Positions 10,040 to 18,750 of a stretch of DNA of 38,404 nucleotides are shown here, piece by piece. A program made the translations under genes and the position numbers. A model generated the notes under the pieces. It did no database searches and was not told where the DNA came from. It saw nothing but the letters and a program-made list of their open reading frames with translations. Source of the DNA: Bordetella parapertussis (GTDB lineage: Bacteria; Pseudomonadota; Gammaproteobacteria; Burkholderiales; Burkholderiaceae_E); assembly GCA_945883285.1 (NCBI GenBank), contig CAMCXH010000009.1:1-38404 (forward strand). The letters run 5' to 3'. The first letter of the stretch is position 1, and the number at the start of each line of letters is the position of its first letter.

Positions 10040-10576
10040 TCAGCGCATGAACCGTTTGACATAGTCGGCGCCCAGGCCGACGGACTCGAAATGGGCGCGA
10101 TAGCGCTCGATGCGCGCGAAGACATCGTCGTAACCGGTGGCGTTGCCCTGCGGATCGACATAGATCAATGCACCGTTCACGGTGAAGAGCGTGATCATGT
10201 CAGTGCAGTCATCGGGCACGACCAGCGTGTGGGTCTCGCCCGGTGGCTCGAAGATATAGCTGCCCTCCTCGGCCACCCAGTCGTGCTCGAGATAGTGCCA
10301 GCGGCCGCGGATCACATAGGCATGGACCGCGCCCGAGTGACGATGGCGCTGCAGCAGGCCGGAGCGCTTGACCTTGAGCAGATGAACGTAGAAACCGCCG
10401 CTGACATTGAGTTGCAGCGGACGCGACCACATGCCGGGGCCCAGCGGCGCCCACAGGCGTTCGTCGTCGCTCACCGCGTCGGGCACGACCATGTCGGGCA
10501 CCATGCCCCAGGGCTGCGGCTTCTGATAGGGGATGCGGTCGTCGTGACCGGCAGGAAGCTCGAGTGGCTTGTTCAT
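10040..10576 (-). CDS. 2,4'-Dihydroxyacetophenone dioxygenase-like cupin
   Basis: Small cupin of the DAD family, whose characterised member cleaves the C-C bond between the two carbonyl-side carbons of 2,4'-dihydroxyacetophenone with a non-haem metal and O2. The 178 residues match the family length (about 177). Visible features are the PLGPGMWSRPLQLNVSGGFY lead-in, the first metal-ligand stretch RHRHSGAVHAYVIRGRWHY and the second EPPGETHTLVVPDD. The frame is open upstream, but MNKPLELPAGHDDRIPY is the family-like start and the preceding residues look non-coding. It is the first gene of the minus operon. The actual substrate in this organism is not shown by context. Confidence 0.9.
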   Translation of the reverse strand: MNKPLELPAGHDDRIPYQKPQPWGMVPDMVVPDAVSDDERLWAPLGPGMWSRPLQLNVSGGFYVHLLKVKRSGLLQRHRHSGAVHAYVIRGRWHYLEHDWVAEEGSYIFEPPGETHTLVVPDDCTDMITLFTVNGALIYVDPQGNATGYDDVFARIERYRAHFESVGLGADYVKRFMR

Positions 10577-10674
10577 GCAGGTATCTCGGTGATCAGTCGA
10601 AGCGTCCGAGCGTACCCCAAGCCGCGCGGCCAACCAAACCCGAAGCGCCCGCCTGTACAGCGCCCAGGCAAGGG

Positions 10675-10714
10675 ATTGCGGGGCAGGCATCCTCCTGCAT
10701 TGCGGGGCGGCAGG
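10675..10714. repeat. Direct repeat pair in the divergent cupin/glycosylase promoter region
   Basis: ATTGCGGGGCAGG (10675-10687) is repeated as ATTGCGGGGCGGCAGG (10699-10714), one 24-bp step apart, in the 156-base gap between two divergent genes. Two near-helical turns of spacing could suit a dimeric regulator, but no regulator gene is adjacent. The rest of this gap has no convincing promoter hexamers. Confidence 0.4.
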
Positions 10715-10732
10715 GTCCGGTAGCATCGGGTG

Positions 10733-11551
10733 ATGCCCAAGACGCCTGAACCGCAGGAATCAGCCGATGCAAGCGGCTCACCGGCCCGCAGCACGGCGGA
10801 CCAGTTGCTCGCCGCCTCCCGAACACTGGCCGACGAGCTGGCGCCGCTGCGGTTTTCGGCGCCGGTCACGCATGTCTGCAACCCGCTCGACTATGCCTGG
10901 GCGCCCTACGAGACTTATGTGCGGCGCTTTGCACAAGGGCCGCGACGCATCGTGCTGCTCGGCATGAACCCCGGCCCCTTCGGCATGATGCAGACCGGTG
11001 TGCCCTTCGGCGAAGTGGCTGCGGTGCGCGACTGGATGGGCATCTCGGCACCGGTGACCATGCCGCCCGACATGCATCCGCGCCGACCGATCGAGGGTTT
11101 CGCCTGCCGACGCTCCGAGGTCAGCGGTCGACGCATGTGGGCGTGGGCTGACCGCCGCTGGGGCAGTGCAGAGCGTTTTTTCAGCGACGCTTTCGTGCTC
11201 AACTACTGCCCGCTGGTCTGGCTCGAAGCCTCGGGGCGCAACCGTACGCCGGTGCAGCTGCCGGCTTCAGAGCTCGCGCCGGTCTATCAGGCCTGCGACC
11301 GCCACCTCGCGCAGGCGCTCTCGGCGCTCAAACCCGACTGGGCGATCGGCATCGGCGGCTTTGCCGAAAAGCGGCTGCGCCATGTGCTTGAGGGCGGCGA
11401 CATCGATGCAGCCGTGGCACGCGGCATCCGGATCGGTCAGATCCTGCATCCCAGCCCAGCCAGCCCGGCTGCCAACCGCGGCTGGGCCGAAGCAGTCGAT
11501 GCCCAGTTGCAGGCGCTCGGCATCGAGCCTGCGAGCGGTGCGCCACGCTAA
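10733..11551 (+). CDS. SMUG1-like uracil-DNA glycosylase
   Basis: Family 3 uracil-DNA glycosylase, removing uracil (and probably 5-hydroxymethyluracil) from DNA for base-excision repair. The diagnostic motif 1, [18 protein letters not shown], is at residues 78-94 and motif 2, [13 protein letters not shown], at 239-251; both are almost identical to those of vertebrate SMUG1. The 272 residues are the normal size. A GTG directly before the ATG is an alternative start that would add one residue. The ribosome binding site is weak. It stands divergent from the cupin operon and 47 bases before purT, with which it may share a transcript. Confidence 0.93.
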   Translation: MPKTPEPQESADASGSPARSTADQLLAASRTLADELAPLRFSAPVTHVCNPLDYAWAPYETYVRRFAQGPRRIVLLGMNPGPFGMMQTGVPFGEVAAVRDWMGISAPVTMPPDMHPRRPIEGFACRRSEVSGRRMWAWADRRWGSAERFFSDAFVLNYCPLVWLEASGRNRTPVQLPASELAPVYQACDRHLAQALSALKPDWAIGIGGFAEKRLRHVLEGGDIDAAVARGIRIGQILHPSPASPAANRGWAEAVDAQLQALGIEPASGAPR

Positions 11552-11598
11552 GCTCTCGATCCCGGCACCGGCTCATCCCCATTTCAGGACGACTTTTC

Positions 11599-12804
11599 AT
11601 GCACACCATCGGCACGCCCCTTTCACCCTCGGCCACCCGGATCATGCTGCTGGGCGCCGGCGAACTCGGCAAGGAAGTGATCATCGCCCTGCAGCGGCTG
11701 GGCGTCGAGGTGATCGCGGTCGACCGTTATGCCGATGCGCCGGGCCATCAGGTGGCGCACCGTGCCCATGTCATCGACATGACCGACCCGGCCCAGCTGC
11801 GCGCACTGATCGACAAAGAGCGGCCGCAGATGGTGGTGCCCGAAATCGAGGCGATCGCGACACCGACCCTGATCGAGCTCGAGCGCGAGGGCGTGGTCCG
11901 GGTGATCCCTACCGCGCGCGCGGCCTGGCTCACCATGAACCGCGAGGGCATCCGGCGACTTGCTGCCGAAGAACTCGGGCTGCCGACCTCGCCCTATCGC
12001 TTTGCCAGCAGCCTTGCCGAGCTCAAGGCCGCGATCGACGACGGCATCGGCTATCCGTGTCTGGTCAAGCCGGTGATGTCCTCATCGGGCAAGGGGCAGT
12101 CGAAGATCGATGGCCCCGAGGAGGTCGAGGCCGCCTGGGCTTATGCCGCAAGCGGCGGGCGGGTCGATGCCGGCCGCGTGATCGTCGAGGGCTTCATCGA
12201 TTTCGACTATGAGATCACCCTGCTGACCGTGCGGGTGGGTCCGGTAGAGGGCACCGCCGTCACGACGCACTTTTGCGATCCGATCGGCCATGTGCAAGTG
12301 GCCGGCGATTATGTCGAGAGCTGGCAGCCGCAGGCGATGAGCCCGGTGGCACTCGAGCGCTCGCAGGACATCGCGCGCAAGGTCACCGAGGCGCTCGGCG
12401 GCAGCGGGCTGTTTGGCGTGGAGCTCTTCGTCAAGGGCGATAGGGTGTGGTTCTCGGAGGTCAGCCCCCGCCCTCACGACACCGGCATGGTTACCATGAC
12501 CACGCAGCATCAGTCGGAGTTCGAACTGCATGCCCGTGCCATCCTCGGTCTGCCGGTCGATACCCGGCTGCGCTCGCCGGGCGCCAGCGCAGTCATCTAC
12601 GGCGGTGTGGCCGCTCGCGGTGTGGTCTTCGACGGCCTGGCCGATGCGCTGTCGGTGCCTGGGAGCGACGTGCGGCTCTTCGGCAAGCCCGAGTCATTCC
12701 TCAAACGCCGCATGGGCGTTGCCCTGGCGCATGCCGAAGATGTCGAGTCCGCGCGGCGTCATGCCAAGGATGCCGCGTCGCGGGTCAAACCGCGCGAAGT
12801 CTGA
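11599..12804 (+). CDS. purT: Formate-dependent phosphoribosylglycinamide formyltransferase (GAR transformylase 2)
   Basis: ATP-grasp enzyme of purine synthesis that makes formyl-GAR from GAR, formate and ATP, independent of formyl-tetrahydrofolate. The 401-residue protein shows the N-terminal GAGELGKE loop (19-26), [10 protein letters not shown] near residue 75, the ATP-grasp segment [16 protein letters not shown] (about 153-168) and [15 protein letters not shown] (about 287-301), all typical of PurT. AGGA lies about 10 bases before the ATG. It ends 1 base before the stop of the convergent hydrolase gene, leaving no room for a separate terminator. Confidence 0.97.
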   Translation: MHTIGTPLSPSATRIMLLGAGELGKEVIIALQRLGVEVIAVDRYADAPGHQVAHRAHVIDMTDPAQLRALIDKERPQMVVPEIEAIATPTLIELEREGVVRVIPTARAAWLTMNREGIRRLAAEELGLPTSPYRFASSLAELKAAIDDGIGYPCLVKPVMSSSGKGQSKIDGPEEVEAAWAYAASGGRVDAGRVIVEGFIDFDYEITLLTVRVGPVEGTAVTTHFCDPIGHVQVAGDYVESWQPQAMSPVALERSQDIARKVTEALGGSGLFGVELFVKGDRVWFSEVSPRPHDTGMVTMTTQHQSEFELHARAILGLPVDTRLRSPGASAVIYGGVAARGVVFDGLADALSVPGSDVRLFGKPESFLKRRMGVALAHAEDVESARRHAKDAASRVKPREV

Positions 12805-12805
12805 C

Positions 12806-13864
12806 TCAGGCTGCAGCGAAGCGAAAGACCCCGTCCTCGCCTTTTTCCCGACTCAGCTCGCCGCGATACCACAGGGCATGCAGGTGGGCGAGCGACTCGC
12901 CAAGCGCGAACATCATCTGATGGGCATCGAACTCCCGGCCGAACATGATCGACACGGTCTCGGCCGCATGACGCGGACGCTCGCTGCAGGCTGCGGCCAC
13001 CGCGCCGAGCCGCTCGGCATGATGCTCATGAAGCTGGGCGAGACGACGGTGCAGGCCGCGAAACGGGCGGCCATGCGAGGGCAGCACCAGCGTGTCCTCG
13101 GGACAATCCTCGAAGCGGCGCAGTGAATCGAGATACCAGGTGAGCGGATTGGCCTCGGGCTCGAGATCGAAGACCGAGACATTGGTCGAGATGCGCGGCA
13201 GGACCATGTCGCCCGAGATAAGCAGATGGTCGGCGTCGCACATCAGTGCCGCATGCTCGGGCGAGTGACCGGTGCCGATGATGACCCGCCACTGGCGATC
13301 GCCGATCGTGATGCGCTCGTGATCGGCAATGCGACGAAAGTTGTGCGGCATATTCGGCACCAGCCCCGGAAAGTGCGAGCGGCTGCGCTGGCGCAGGGTG
13401 TCGAGCTGGGGGCCGTCGACCAGGCCATGGCGAAGGTAATGCCGGTAGGCGGCATCAGGGTCCTGGCCCGGCATGGTGGCCGACAGAATGCGACCGACGG
13501 CATATTCGCCGACCGTCATCCAGAGCGGTGCACTGAAGCGCTCGGTCAGCATGCCGGCCATCCCGATATGGTCGGGGTGATTGTGCGTGCACAGCACCCG
13601 CACCACCGGCAGGCCGTCAAGCTCGTTGGCGATCAGCGTGTCCCAGTGCTCACGGGTGGCGTCGGTCGAGACGCCGCAGTCGATGATCGTCCAGCCGTCC
13701 TGGCCGCGAAAGCGGTCGCGCAGCAGCCACAGATTGATGTGATCGAGTGCAAACGGCAGCGGCATGCGCAGCCACCAGACGCCGGGTGCCACTTCGAACC
13801 GCTGGGCAGGCTTGGGCAGCGTGTCGCCAAACGGGTAGGTCAGCTCGTGTTCAAGCGCATTCAT
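12806..13864 (-). CDS. Metallo-beta-lactamase-fold hydrolase with C-terminal winged-helix region
   Basis: Probable zinc hydrolase of the LACTB2-like branch. The metal ligands are His94, His96, Asp98 and His99 (in THNHPDHIG), His200 (TGHSPEH), Asp219 (SGDM) and His264 (PSHG). After the lactamase fold (to about 270) comes a helical C-terminal section (about 275-352) with the spacing of the winged-helix domain found in this branch. The start is set at MNALEHELTYPFGDT, with GAGGAG about 10 bases upstream; an upstream open extension lacks family-like sequence. The physiological substrate is unknown; related proteins hydrolyse nucleic acids, thioesters or glutathione conjugates. It is divergent from the isovaleryl-CoA dehydrogenase gene. 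Confidence 0.9.
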   Translation of the reverse strand: MNALEHELTYPFGDTLPKPAQRFEVAPGVWWLRMPLPFALDHINLWLLRDRFRGQDGWTIIDCGVSTDATREHWDTLIANELDGLPVVRVLCTHNHPDHIGMAGMLTERFSAPLWMTVGEYAVGRILSATMPGQDPDAAYRHYLRHGLVDGPQLDTLRQRSRSHFPGLVPNMPHNFRRIADHERITIGDRQWRVIIGTGHSPEHAALMCDADHLLISGDMVLPRISTNVSVFDLEPEANPLTWYLDSLRRFEDCPEDTLVLPSHGRPFRGLHRRLAQLHEHHAERLGAVAAACSERPRHAAETVSIMFGREFDAHQMMFALGESLAHLHALWYRGELSREKGEDGVFRFAAA

Positions 13865-13965
13865 CGCAAGCGGTCTCCTCGATTTTCTGGGGCCGAGTCT
13901 ACCCGAGGGCCCTGCGCGGCCCGCACTGGCTCGGCGGTCGGCGCAATGACCGGCGCCGCGCCAGA

Positions 13966-13994
13966 TTGACGATCGACCGACAGAAACATACCCT
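13966..13994 (+). promoter_or_regulatory. ivd: Candidate promoter of the isovaleryl-CoA dehydrogenase gene
   Basis: TTGACG (13966-13971) and TACCCT (13989-13994) are separated by 17 bp, about 57 bases before the ATG. The -35 matches 5 of 6 consensus bases and the -10 only 3 of 6, which would suit an activated promoter. I found no convincing LiuR-type palindrome in the 186-base gap. Confidence 0.4.
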
Positions 13995-14050
13995 CGACAG
14001 TTAACCTCAGGCCGGCCTGCGCGCCGGACCCAACTCCCCGGGATGCCGAC

Positions 14051-15262
14051 ATGCTCAACCTGCCAGGCCTTCAGTTCGACCTCGGCGACGACATCGCCAT
14101 GCTGCGCGAATCGCTGCAGCAATTCACCGCCGCCGAGATCACCCCGCGCGCGGCCGAAATCGACCGCAACGACCAGTTCCCGATGGACCTCTGGCGCAAG
14201 TTCGGTGAGCTCGGCGTGCTCGGCATGACCGTGCCGGAAGCGTATGGCGGCACCGACATGGGCTATCTCGCCCATGTGATCGCGATGGAAGAGATTTCAC
14301 GCGGCTCGGCCTCGGTCGGCCTGTCGTATGGCGCGCATTCGAACCTGTGCGTGAATCAGATCAACCGCAACGGCACCGCCTGGCAGAAAGAAAAATTTCT
14401 GCCCAAGCTGATTTCGGGCGAATGGATTGGCGCCCTTGCCATGAGCGAGCCCGGCGCAGGCTCCGACGTGGTCTCGATGCGCCTTCGCGCCGACTTCAAG
14501 GGCGATCACTGGGTACTCAACGGCTCGAAGTTCTGGATTACCAACGGCCCGGATGCCGACCTGATGGTGATCTATGCCAAAAACGACCTCGAAGCCGGCG
14601 CACGTGGCATCACCGCCTTTCTGGTCGAAAAAACCTTCAAGGGTTTTTCGGTGGCGCAAAAGCTCGACAAACTCGGCATGCGCGGCAGTCATACCGGCGA
14701 GCTGGTTTTCCAGGACTGCGAAGTGCCGGCCGAGAACGTGCTGGGTGGCATCCAGGGCCGCGAACTCGACGGCGTGGGCCGCGGCGTCAATGTCCTGATG
14801 AGCGGCCTTGATTTTGAGCGCGCGGTGCTCTCGGGCGGGCCGCTGGGCATCATGAGCGCCTGCATGGATGTGGTCGTGCCCTATCTTCACGAGCGCAAGC
14901 AGTTCGGCCAGCCGATCGGCGAATTCCAGCTCATGCAGGGCAAGCTCGCCGACATGTACAGCACCATGATGGCCTGCCGCGCCTATGTGTATGAGGTCGG
15001 TCGCCAGTGCGATCGTGCCCAGAGGGGCGAGATCGATGTGCGCAGCCTGCGCAAGGATGCGGCCGCCGCCATCCTCTATTCAGCCGAGAAGGCCACCTGG
15101 ATGGCCGGCGAAGCGCTGCAGTGCCTGGGCGGCAATGGCTATATCAACGACTATCCGACCGGCCGACTGTGGCGCGATGCCAAGCTCTATGAAATCGGTG
15201 CCGGCACCTCCGAGATCCGCCGCATGCTGATCGGACGTGAACTTTTCGATGAGACCCGCTGA
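14051..15262 (+). CDS. ivd: Isovaleryl-CoA dehydrogenase
   Basis: FAD-dependent enzyme that oxidises isovaleryl-CoA to 3-methylcrotonyl-CoA in leucine breakdown. The catalytic base at Glu256, in [16 protein letters not shown], occupies the internal position specific to isovaleryl-CoA dehydrogenases, not the C-terminal position used by short- and medium-chain enzymes. Other signatures are [12 protein letters not shown] (about 93-104), [16 protein letters not shown] (128-143), [11 protein letters not shown] (161-171) and the C-terminal [18 protein letters not shown]. At 403 residues it is about 10 longer than typical; an apparent short insertion (GRELDGVG, near 236-243) lies just before the catalytic segment. 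It heads the plus-strand run and ends 4 bases before aceK. Confidence 0.95.
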   Translation: MLNLPGLQFDLGDDIAMLRESLQQFTAAEITPRAAEIDRNDQFPMDLWRKFGELGVLGMTVPEAYGGTDMGYLAHVIAMEEISRGSASVGLSYGAHSNLCVNQINRNGTAWQKEKFLPKLISGEWIGALAMSEPGAGSDVVSMRLRADFKGDHWVLNGSKFWITNGPDADLMVIYAKNDLEAGARGITAFLVEKTFKGFSVAQKLDKLGMRGSHTGELVFQDCEVPAENVLGGIQGRELDGVGRGVNVLMSGLDFERAVLSGGPLGIMSACMDVVVPYLHERKQFGQPIGEFQLMQGKLADMYSTMMACRAYVYEVGRQCDRAQRGEIDVRSLRKDAAAAILYSAEKATWMAGEALQCLGGNGYINDYPTGRLWRDAKLYEIGAGTSEIRRMLIGRELFDETR

Positions 15263-15266
15263 GACA

Positions 15267-17060
15267 ATGACGAAAGCAGCCACCCCCGCCAGGCGCGCCG
15301 CCGACCGCCTGGTCGACGAACCCAACAGTGCCGAGGGCCGCGAAGCGGCGGCGGTCGCGCAGTCGATCCTGGTCGGCTTCGATCGGCACTACGCGCTGTT
15401 TCGCTACAACGCCCAGCAGGCCAAGGCCCGCTACGAGGCAGCCGACTGGCATGCGATCCGCACGCTCGCCAGCGAGCGCATCGAATTTTATGACGCGAGG
15501 GTAAAGGAAGCGGTCGAACGCATCGGCCGGGAGTTCGGTGCTGCGCGACTCGAAACCGGCAACTGGCAGCAGGTCAAGCGCCAGTATGTGAGCCTGCTGG
15601 CCGAACACCGCCAGCCCGAACTGGCCGAGACCTTCTTCAACTCGGTCTGCGCCAAGGTGCTGCATCGCACCTATTTCCACAACGATTTCATCTTCGTTCG
15701 CCCGGGCGTGGCCACCGACTACCTCGACGGCAAGCCGCCGAGCTACCGGGCCTACTATCCCGCGCAGGCGGGCTTCGAGCGGTCGCTGCGCAATATGTTC
15801 ATCGACCTCGGCATGGCCTGCCCCTTCGTCGATATCGAACGGGATCTCGCGCGGGTGCTGGCGGCGCTGCGGGCGCATATGCCCGAGGCGCTCGATGCTG
15901 CCATCGATTGTCAGGTCCATGTCCTGCGTACGCTCTTTTTTCGCAACAAGGGCGCCTATCTGATCGGCCGGTATCTCAACGACGGCGAGCTTCTGCCGTT
16001 TGCAATCCCGATCCTGCAGGATGAGCGCCGGCGCCTGTATCTCGATACCGTCCTCTTCGGTACCGAGCGCCTGGAGACGCTCTTCAATTTTTCGCGTGCC
16101 TATTTCATGGTCGACATGGAGGTGCCCTCGGCCTATGTGAGGTTCCTCAAAAGCCTGTTGCCGACCAAGCCGGAGTCCGAGATCTACACCATGCTCGGGC
16201 TGCACAAGCAGGGCAAGACCGCGTTTTATCGCGACATGCTCGCGCACCTGAACCACTCAGACGATCGCTTCGTGATCGCACCCGGCATCAAGGGTCTGGT
16301 GATGGGCGTGTTCACGCTGCCCTCGTTTCCCTATGTCTTCAAGATCATCAAGGACACCCGGCGCAAGGATGTCAGCCGGGAGTTCGTCAAGAAGCAGTAT
16401 CAGCTGGTGAAGGTGCACGACCGGGTCGGACGCATGGCCGACACCTGGGAATATTCCGACGTGCCGTTTCCCAAGGCCAGGCTCGATCCGGCGCTGCTCA
16501 AGGAGCTGCGCGAGACCGCGCCGTCGCTGATCGAGGAAGACGGCACCAACATCGTGATCCGGCACCTCTACATCGAACGCCGGATGATCCCGCTCAACAT
16601 TTTTCTCGAGCAGGCCGACGATGCGCAGCGCGAGCACGCGATCATTGAATATGGCGATGCCATCCGGCAGATGGTCGCCGCCAACATCTTTCCGGGCGAC
16701 ATGCTCTACAAGAATTTCGGCATGACCCGCCAGGGCCGTGTGGTCTTTTACGACTACGACGAGGTGGCCTACATGACCGACTGCAACTTCCGCCGGATTC
16801 CGCCGCCCCGCACGCCCGAAGACGAAATGGCGTCGGAGCCGTGGTACACCGTGGGCCCGACCGATGTCTTTCCGGAAGAGTTCGGCACCTTCCTTCTCGG
16901 CGACCCGCGCATCCGGGCGCTTTTCATGAAGCATCATGCCGAACTGCTCGATGCCGCCTTCTGGCAGAAAAAGCAGACTGGCATTCGCGCCGGCCTGCTC
17001 GAGGATGTCTTTCCCTATCCTGAATCGATGCGCTTTCATCACCAGTCAACGTCAGCCTGA
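15267..17060 (+). CDS. aceK: Isocitrate dehydrogenase kinase/phosphatase
   Basis: Bifunctional kinase/phosphatase that switches isocitrate dehydrogenase off or on, and so sends isocitrate into the glyoxylate shunt or the TCA cycle. The 597 residues have the regulatory N-terminal half and the kinase-like half. The ATP loop APGIKGLVMGVF (338-349) is followed by PYVFKIIKD with Lys359, then Asp478, Asn483 and Asp496 in the GDMLYKNFG and FYDYDEV segments, with the same spacing as E. coli D457/N462/D475. The start is set at the ATG 4 bases after the ivd stop; the frame opens earlier, within ivd. No aceA or aceB is in the window. The placement between leucine-catabolism genes suggests coordinate expression. 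Confidence 0.97.
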   Translation: MTKAATPARRAADRLVDEPNSAEGREAAAVAQSILVGFDRHYALFRYNAQQAKARYEAADWHAIRTLASERIEFYDARVKEAVERIGREFGAARLETGNWQQVKRQYVSLLAEHRQPELAETFFNSVCAKVLHRTYFHNDFIFVRPGVATDYLDGKPPSYRAYYPAQAGFERSLRNMFIDLGMACPFVDIERDLARVLAALRAHMPEALDAAIDCQVHVLRTLFFRNKGAYLIGRYLNDGELLPFAIPILQDERRRLYLDTVLFGTERLETLFNFSRAYFMVDMEVPSAYVRFLKSLLPTKPESEIYTMLGLHKQGKTAFYRDMLAHLNHSDDRFVIAPGIKGLVMGVFTLPSFPYVFKIIKDTRRKDVSREFVKKQYQLVKVHDRVGRMADTWEYSDVPFPKARLDPALLKELRETAPSLIEEDGTNIVIRHLYIERRMIPLNIFLEQADDAQREHAIIEYGDAIRQMVAANIFPGDMLYKNFGMTRQGRVVFYDYDEVAYMTDCNFRRIPPPRTPEDEMASEPWYTVGPTDVFPEEFGTFLLGDPRIRALFMKHHAELLDAAFWQKKQTGIRAGLLEDVFPYPESMRFHHQSTSA

Positions 17061-17078
17061 ACCGTCAAGGAGTCCACC

Positions 17079-18275
17079 ATGTCCGATCCCATCGTTATCG
17101 TCTCGGTCGCCCGCACCCCGATCGGAAGCATGAACGGCGAGATGTCGTCGTTTGCCGGGCAACAGCTCGGTGCGTTTGCGATCAAGGCAGCGCTCGAGCG
17201 CGCCGGCCTCAAGCCGGAGCAGATCCAGGAAGTCATCATGGGCTGCGTGCTGCCTGCCGGTCAGGGCCAGGCGCCGGCGCGCCAGGCTGCGCTTGGCGCC
17301 GGTCTGCCGGTATCGGCAGGCGCCACCACCATCAACAAGGTCTGCGGTTCGGGCATGAAAGCGGCCATGCTGGCCCATGACCTGCTCGCAGTCGGCAGCC
17401 AGGACATCATCGTAGCCGGCGGCATGGAGAGCATGTCGAACGCGCCCTACATGATGCTCAAGGGCCGCAACGGTTATCGCTACGGCCACGGCACGCTCTT
17501 CGACCACATGGCCCTCGACGGCCTGGAAGACGCCTACGACAAGACGCCCAATGGCGGCGGCAAATCGATGGGCCAGTTTGCCGAAGACTGCGCCGGCAAA
17601 TACAGCTTCACCCGCGACGAGCAGGATGCCTATGCGATCGCCTCGACCGAGCGCGCCCGCCAGGCCAATGAAGACGGCTCGTTTGCCTTCGAGGTCGCCC
17701 CGGTAACGGTTGCCGGTCGCAAGGGCGATGTCGTGATCAGCAAGGACGAAAGCCCCTTCAAGAGCGACACTTCCAAGATCCCCGGCCTGAAGCCCGCGTT
17801 TCGCAAGGACGGCACCGTGACCGCCGCCACCTCGTCATCGATCTCCGACGGCGCCGCGGCCATGGTGATGATGCGGGCATCGACCGCCGCAAAGCTCGGC
17901 GTCACACCGATTGCCAGGCTGGTGGCTCATACCACTCACTCGCAGGAACCACAGTGGTTCACCACCGCACCGGTGGGCGCCATCAAGAAGCTCTACGACA
18001 AGACCGGCTGGTCCAGCGCAAATGTCGATCTGTATGAAATCAACGAAGCTTTTGCGGTGGTCGCGATGGCGGCGATGAAAGAACACGACCTGCCGCAGGC
18101 CAGGGTCAACATCCACGGCGGCGCCTGTGCGCTGGGCCATCCGATCGGCGCATCGGGCGCGCGTCTGATCGTGACCCTGATCGGCGCGCTCAAGAAAACC
18201 GGCGGCAAGCGCGGCATTGCCTCGCTGTGCATCGGCGGCGGCGAAGCGACCGCGGTCGGCATCGAACTGGTCTGA
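17079..18275 (+). CDS. Acetyl-CoA C-acetyltransferase (thiolase)
   Basis: Thiolase II type enzyme that interconverts two acetyl-CoA and acetoacetyl-CoA. Active-site residues are visible: Cys89 in NKVCGSGMKA, the NEAFA motif (near 322), His354 in GHPIGASGAR and Cys384 in CIGGGEA. The 398 residues are the standard length and the sequence resembles the biosynthetic/degradative acetoacetyl-CoA thiolases rather than FadA. A strong AGGAG sits 7 bases before the ATG. In this context it can split acetoacetyl-CoA from leucine breakdown (after CoA transfer to acetoacetate) to acetyl-CoA, feeding the pathway governed by AceK. It could equally serve polyhydroxybutyrate synthesis. Confidence 0.95.
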   Translation: MSDPIVIVSVARTPIGSMNGEMSSFAGQQLGAFAIKAALERAGLKPEQIQEVIMGCVLPAGQGQAPARQAALGAGLPVSAGATTINKVCGSGMKAAMLAHDLLAVGSQDIIVAGGMESMSNAPYMMLKGRNGYRYGHGTLFDHMALDGLEDAYDKTPNGGGKSMGQFAEDCAGKYSFTRDEQDAYAIASTERARQANEDGSFAFEVAPVTVAGRKGDVVISKDESPFKSDTSKIPGLKPAFRKDGTVTAATSSSISDGAAAMVMMRASTAAKLGVTPIARLVAHTTHSQEPQWFTTAPVGAIKKLYDKTGWSSANVDLYEINEAFAVVAMAAMKEHDLPQARVNIHGGACALGHPIGASGARLIVTLIGALKKTGGKRGIASLCIGGGEATAVGIELV

Positions 18276-18280
18276 CCGGC

Positions 18281-18712
18281 ATGGCGACGCTGAAAACAGA
18301 AGGCGGGCTGCGGCGCATTTCGTCGGGATCCAGCTTCGAAGCGGCTGCCGGCTATTCGCGGGCAATCGTCGACGGCGACAGTGTGCTGGTCGCGGGCACC
18401 ACCGGCTTCAACTATGCCGACATGAGCATCGATGCCGATCCGGTCGCCCAGACCCATCAGTGCTTTGCCAACATCAGCGCTGCGCTCGCCCAGGCGAACT
18501 GCTCGCTCGACGATGTGGTGCGCGTGCGTTACCTGTTGACCGAGCCGGCGCTCTTCACCCTTCTCGCGCCGATCTTCGGGCAGTACTTCGCACGCGCCCG
18601 GCCGGTCGCCACCGCAATGGTCGTCGGGCTGATCGATCCGCGCCTGAAGATCGAGATTGAAGTCGATGCCCGGATTGCGCCGCCCGCGATGCCGAGTCCC
18701 TACATCGCCTGA
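18281..18712 (+). CDS. Rid (YjgF/UK114) family protein lacking the RidA-type arginine
   Basis: A 143-residue member of the Rid family, with the characteristic core FANISAALAQANCSLDDVVRVRYLL and the C-terminal LKIEIEVDARI. RidA proper is an imine/enamine deaminase that protects PLP enzymes. Its catalytic Arg lies in a Pro-Ala-Arg motif just before the last strands; here the aligned stretch reads ARPVATAM, so the position seems to be Ala110. That places it among the Rid subfamilies of unknown or different activity. It starts 5 bases after the thiolase stop, so it is very probably cotranscribed with it. The start is the first ATG after that stop; the frame is open slightly upstream. Confidence 0.88.
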   Translation: MATLKTEGGLRRISSGSSFEAAAGYSRAIVDGDSVLVAGTTGFNYADMSIDADPVAQTHQCFANISAALAQANCSLDDVVRVRYLLTEPALFTLLAPIFGQYFARARPVATAMVVGLIDPRLKIEIEVDARIAPPAMPSPYIA

Positions 18713-18750
18713 TCACCCTGCTCTGACACCGAACTGATGCCGAGTTTTCG

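Noticed and set aside
13865-14050. A LiuR-type operator upstream of ivd
   Set aside because: Only scattered partial matches (TTGACG, GTTAAC) were seen; no symmetric site that I could defend.
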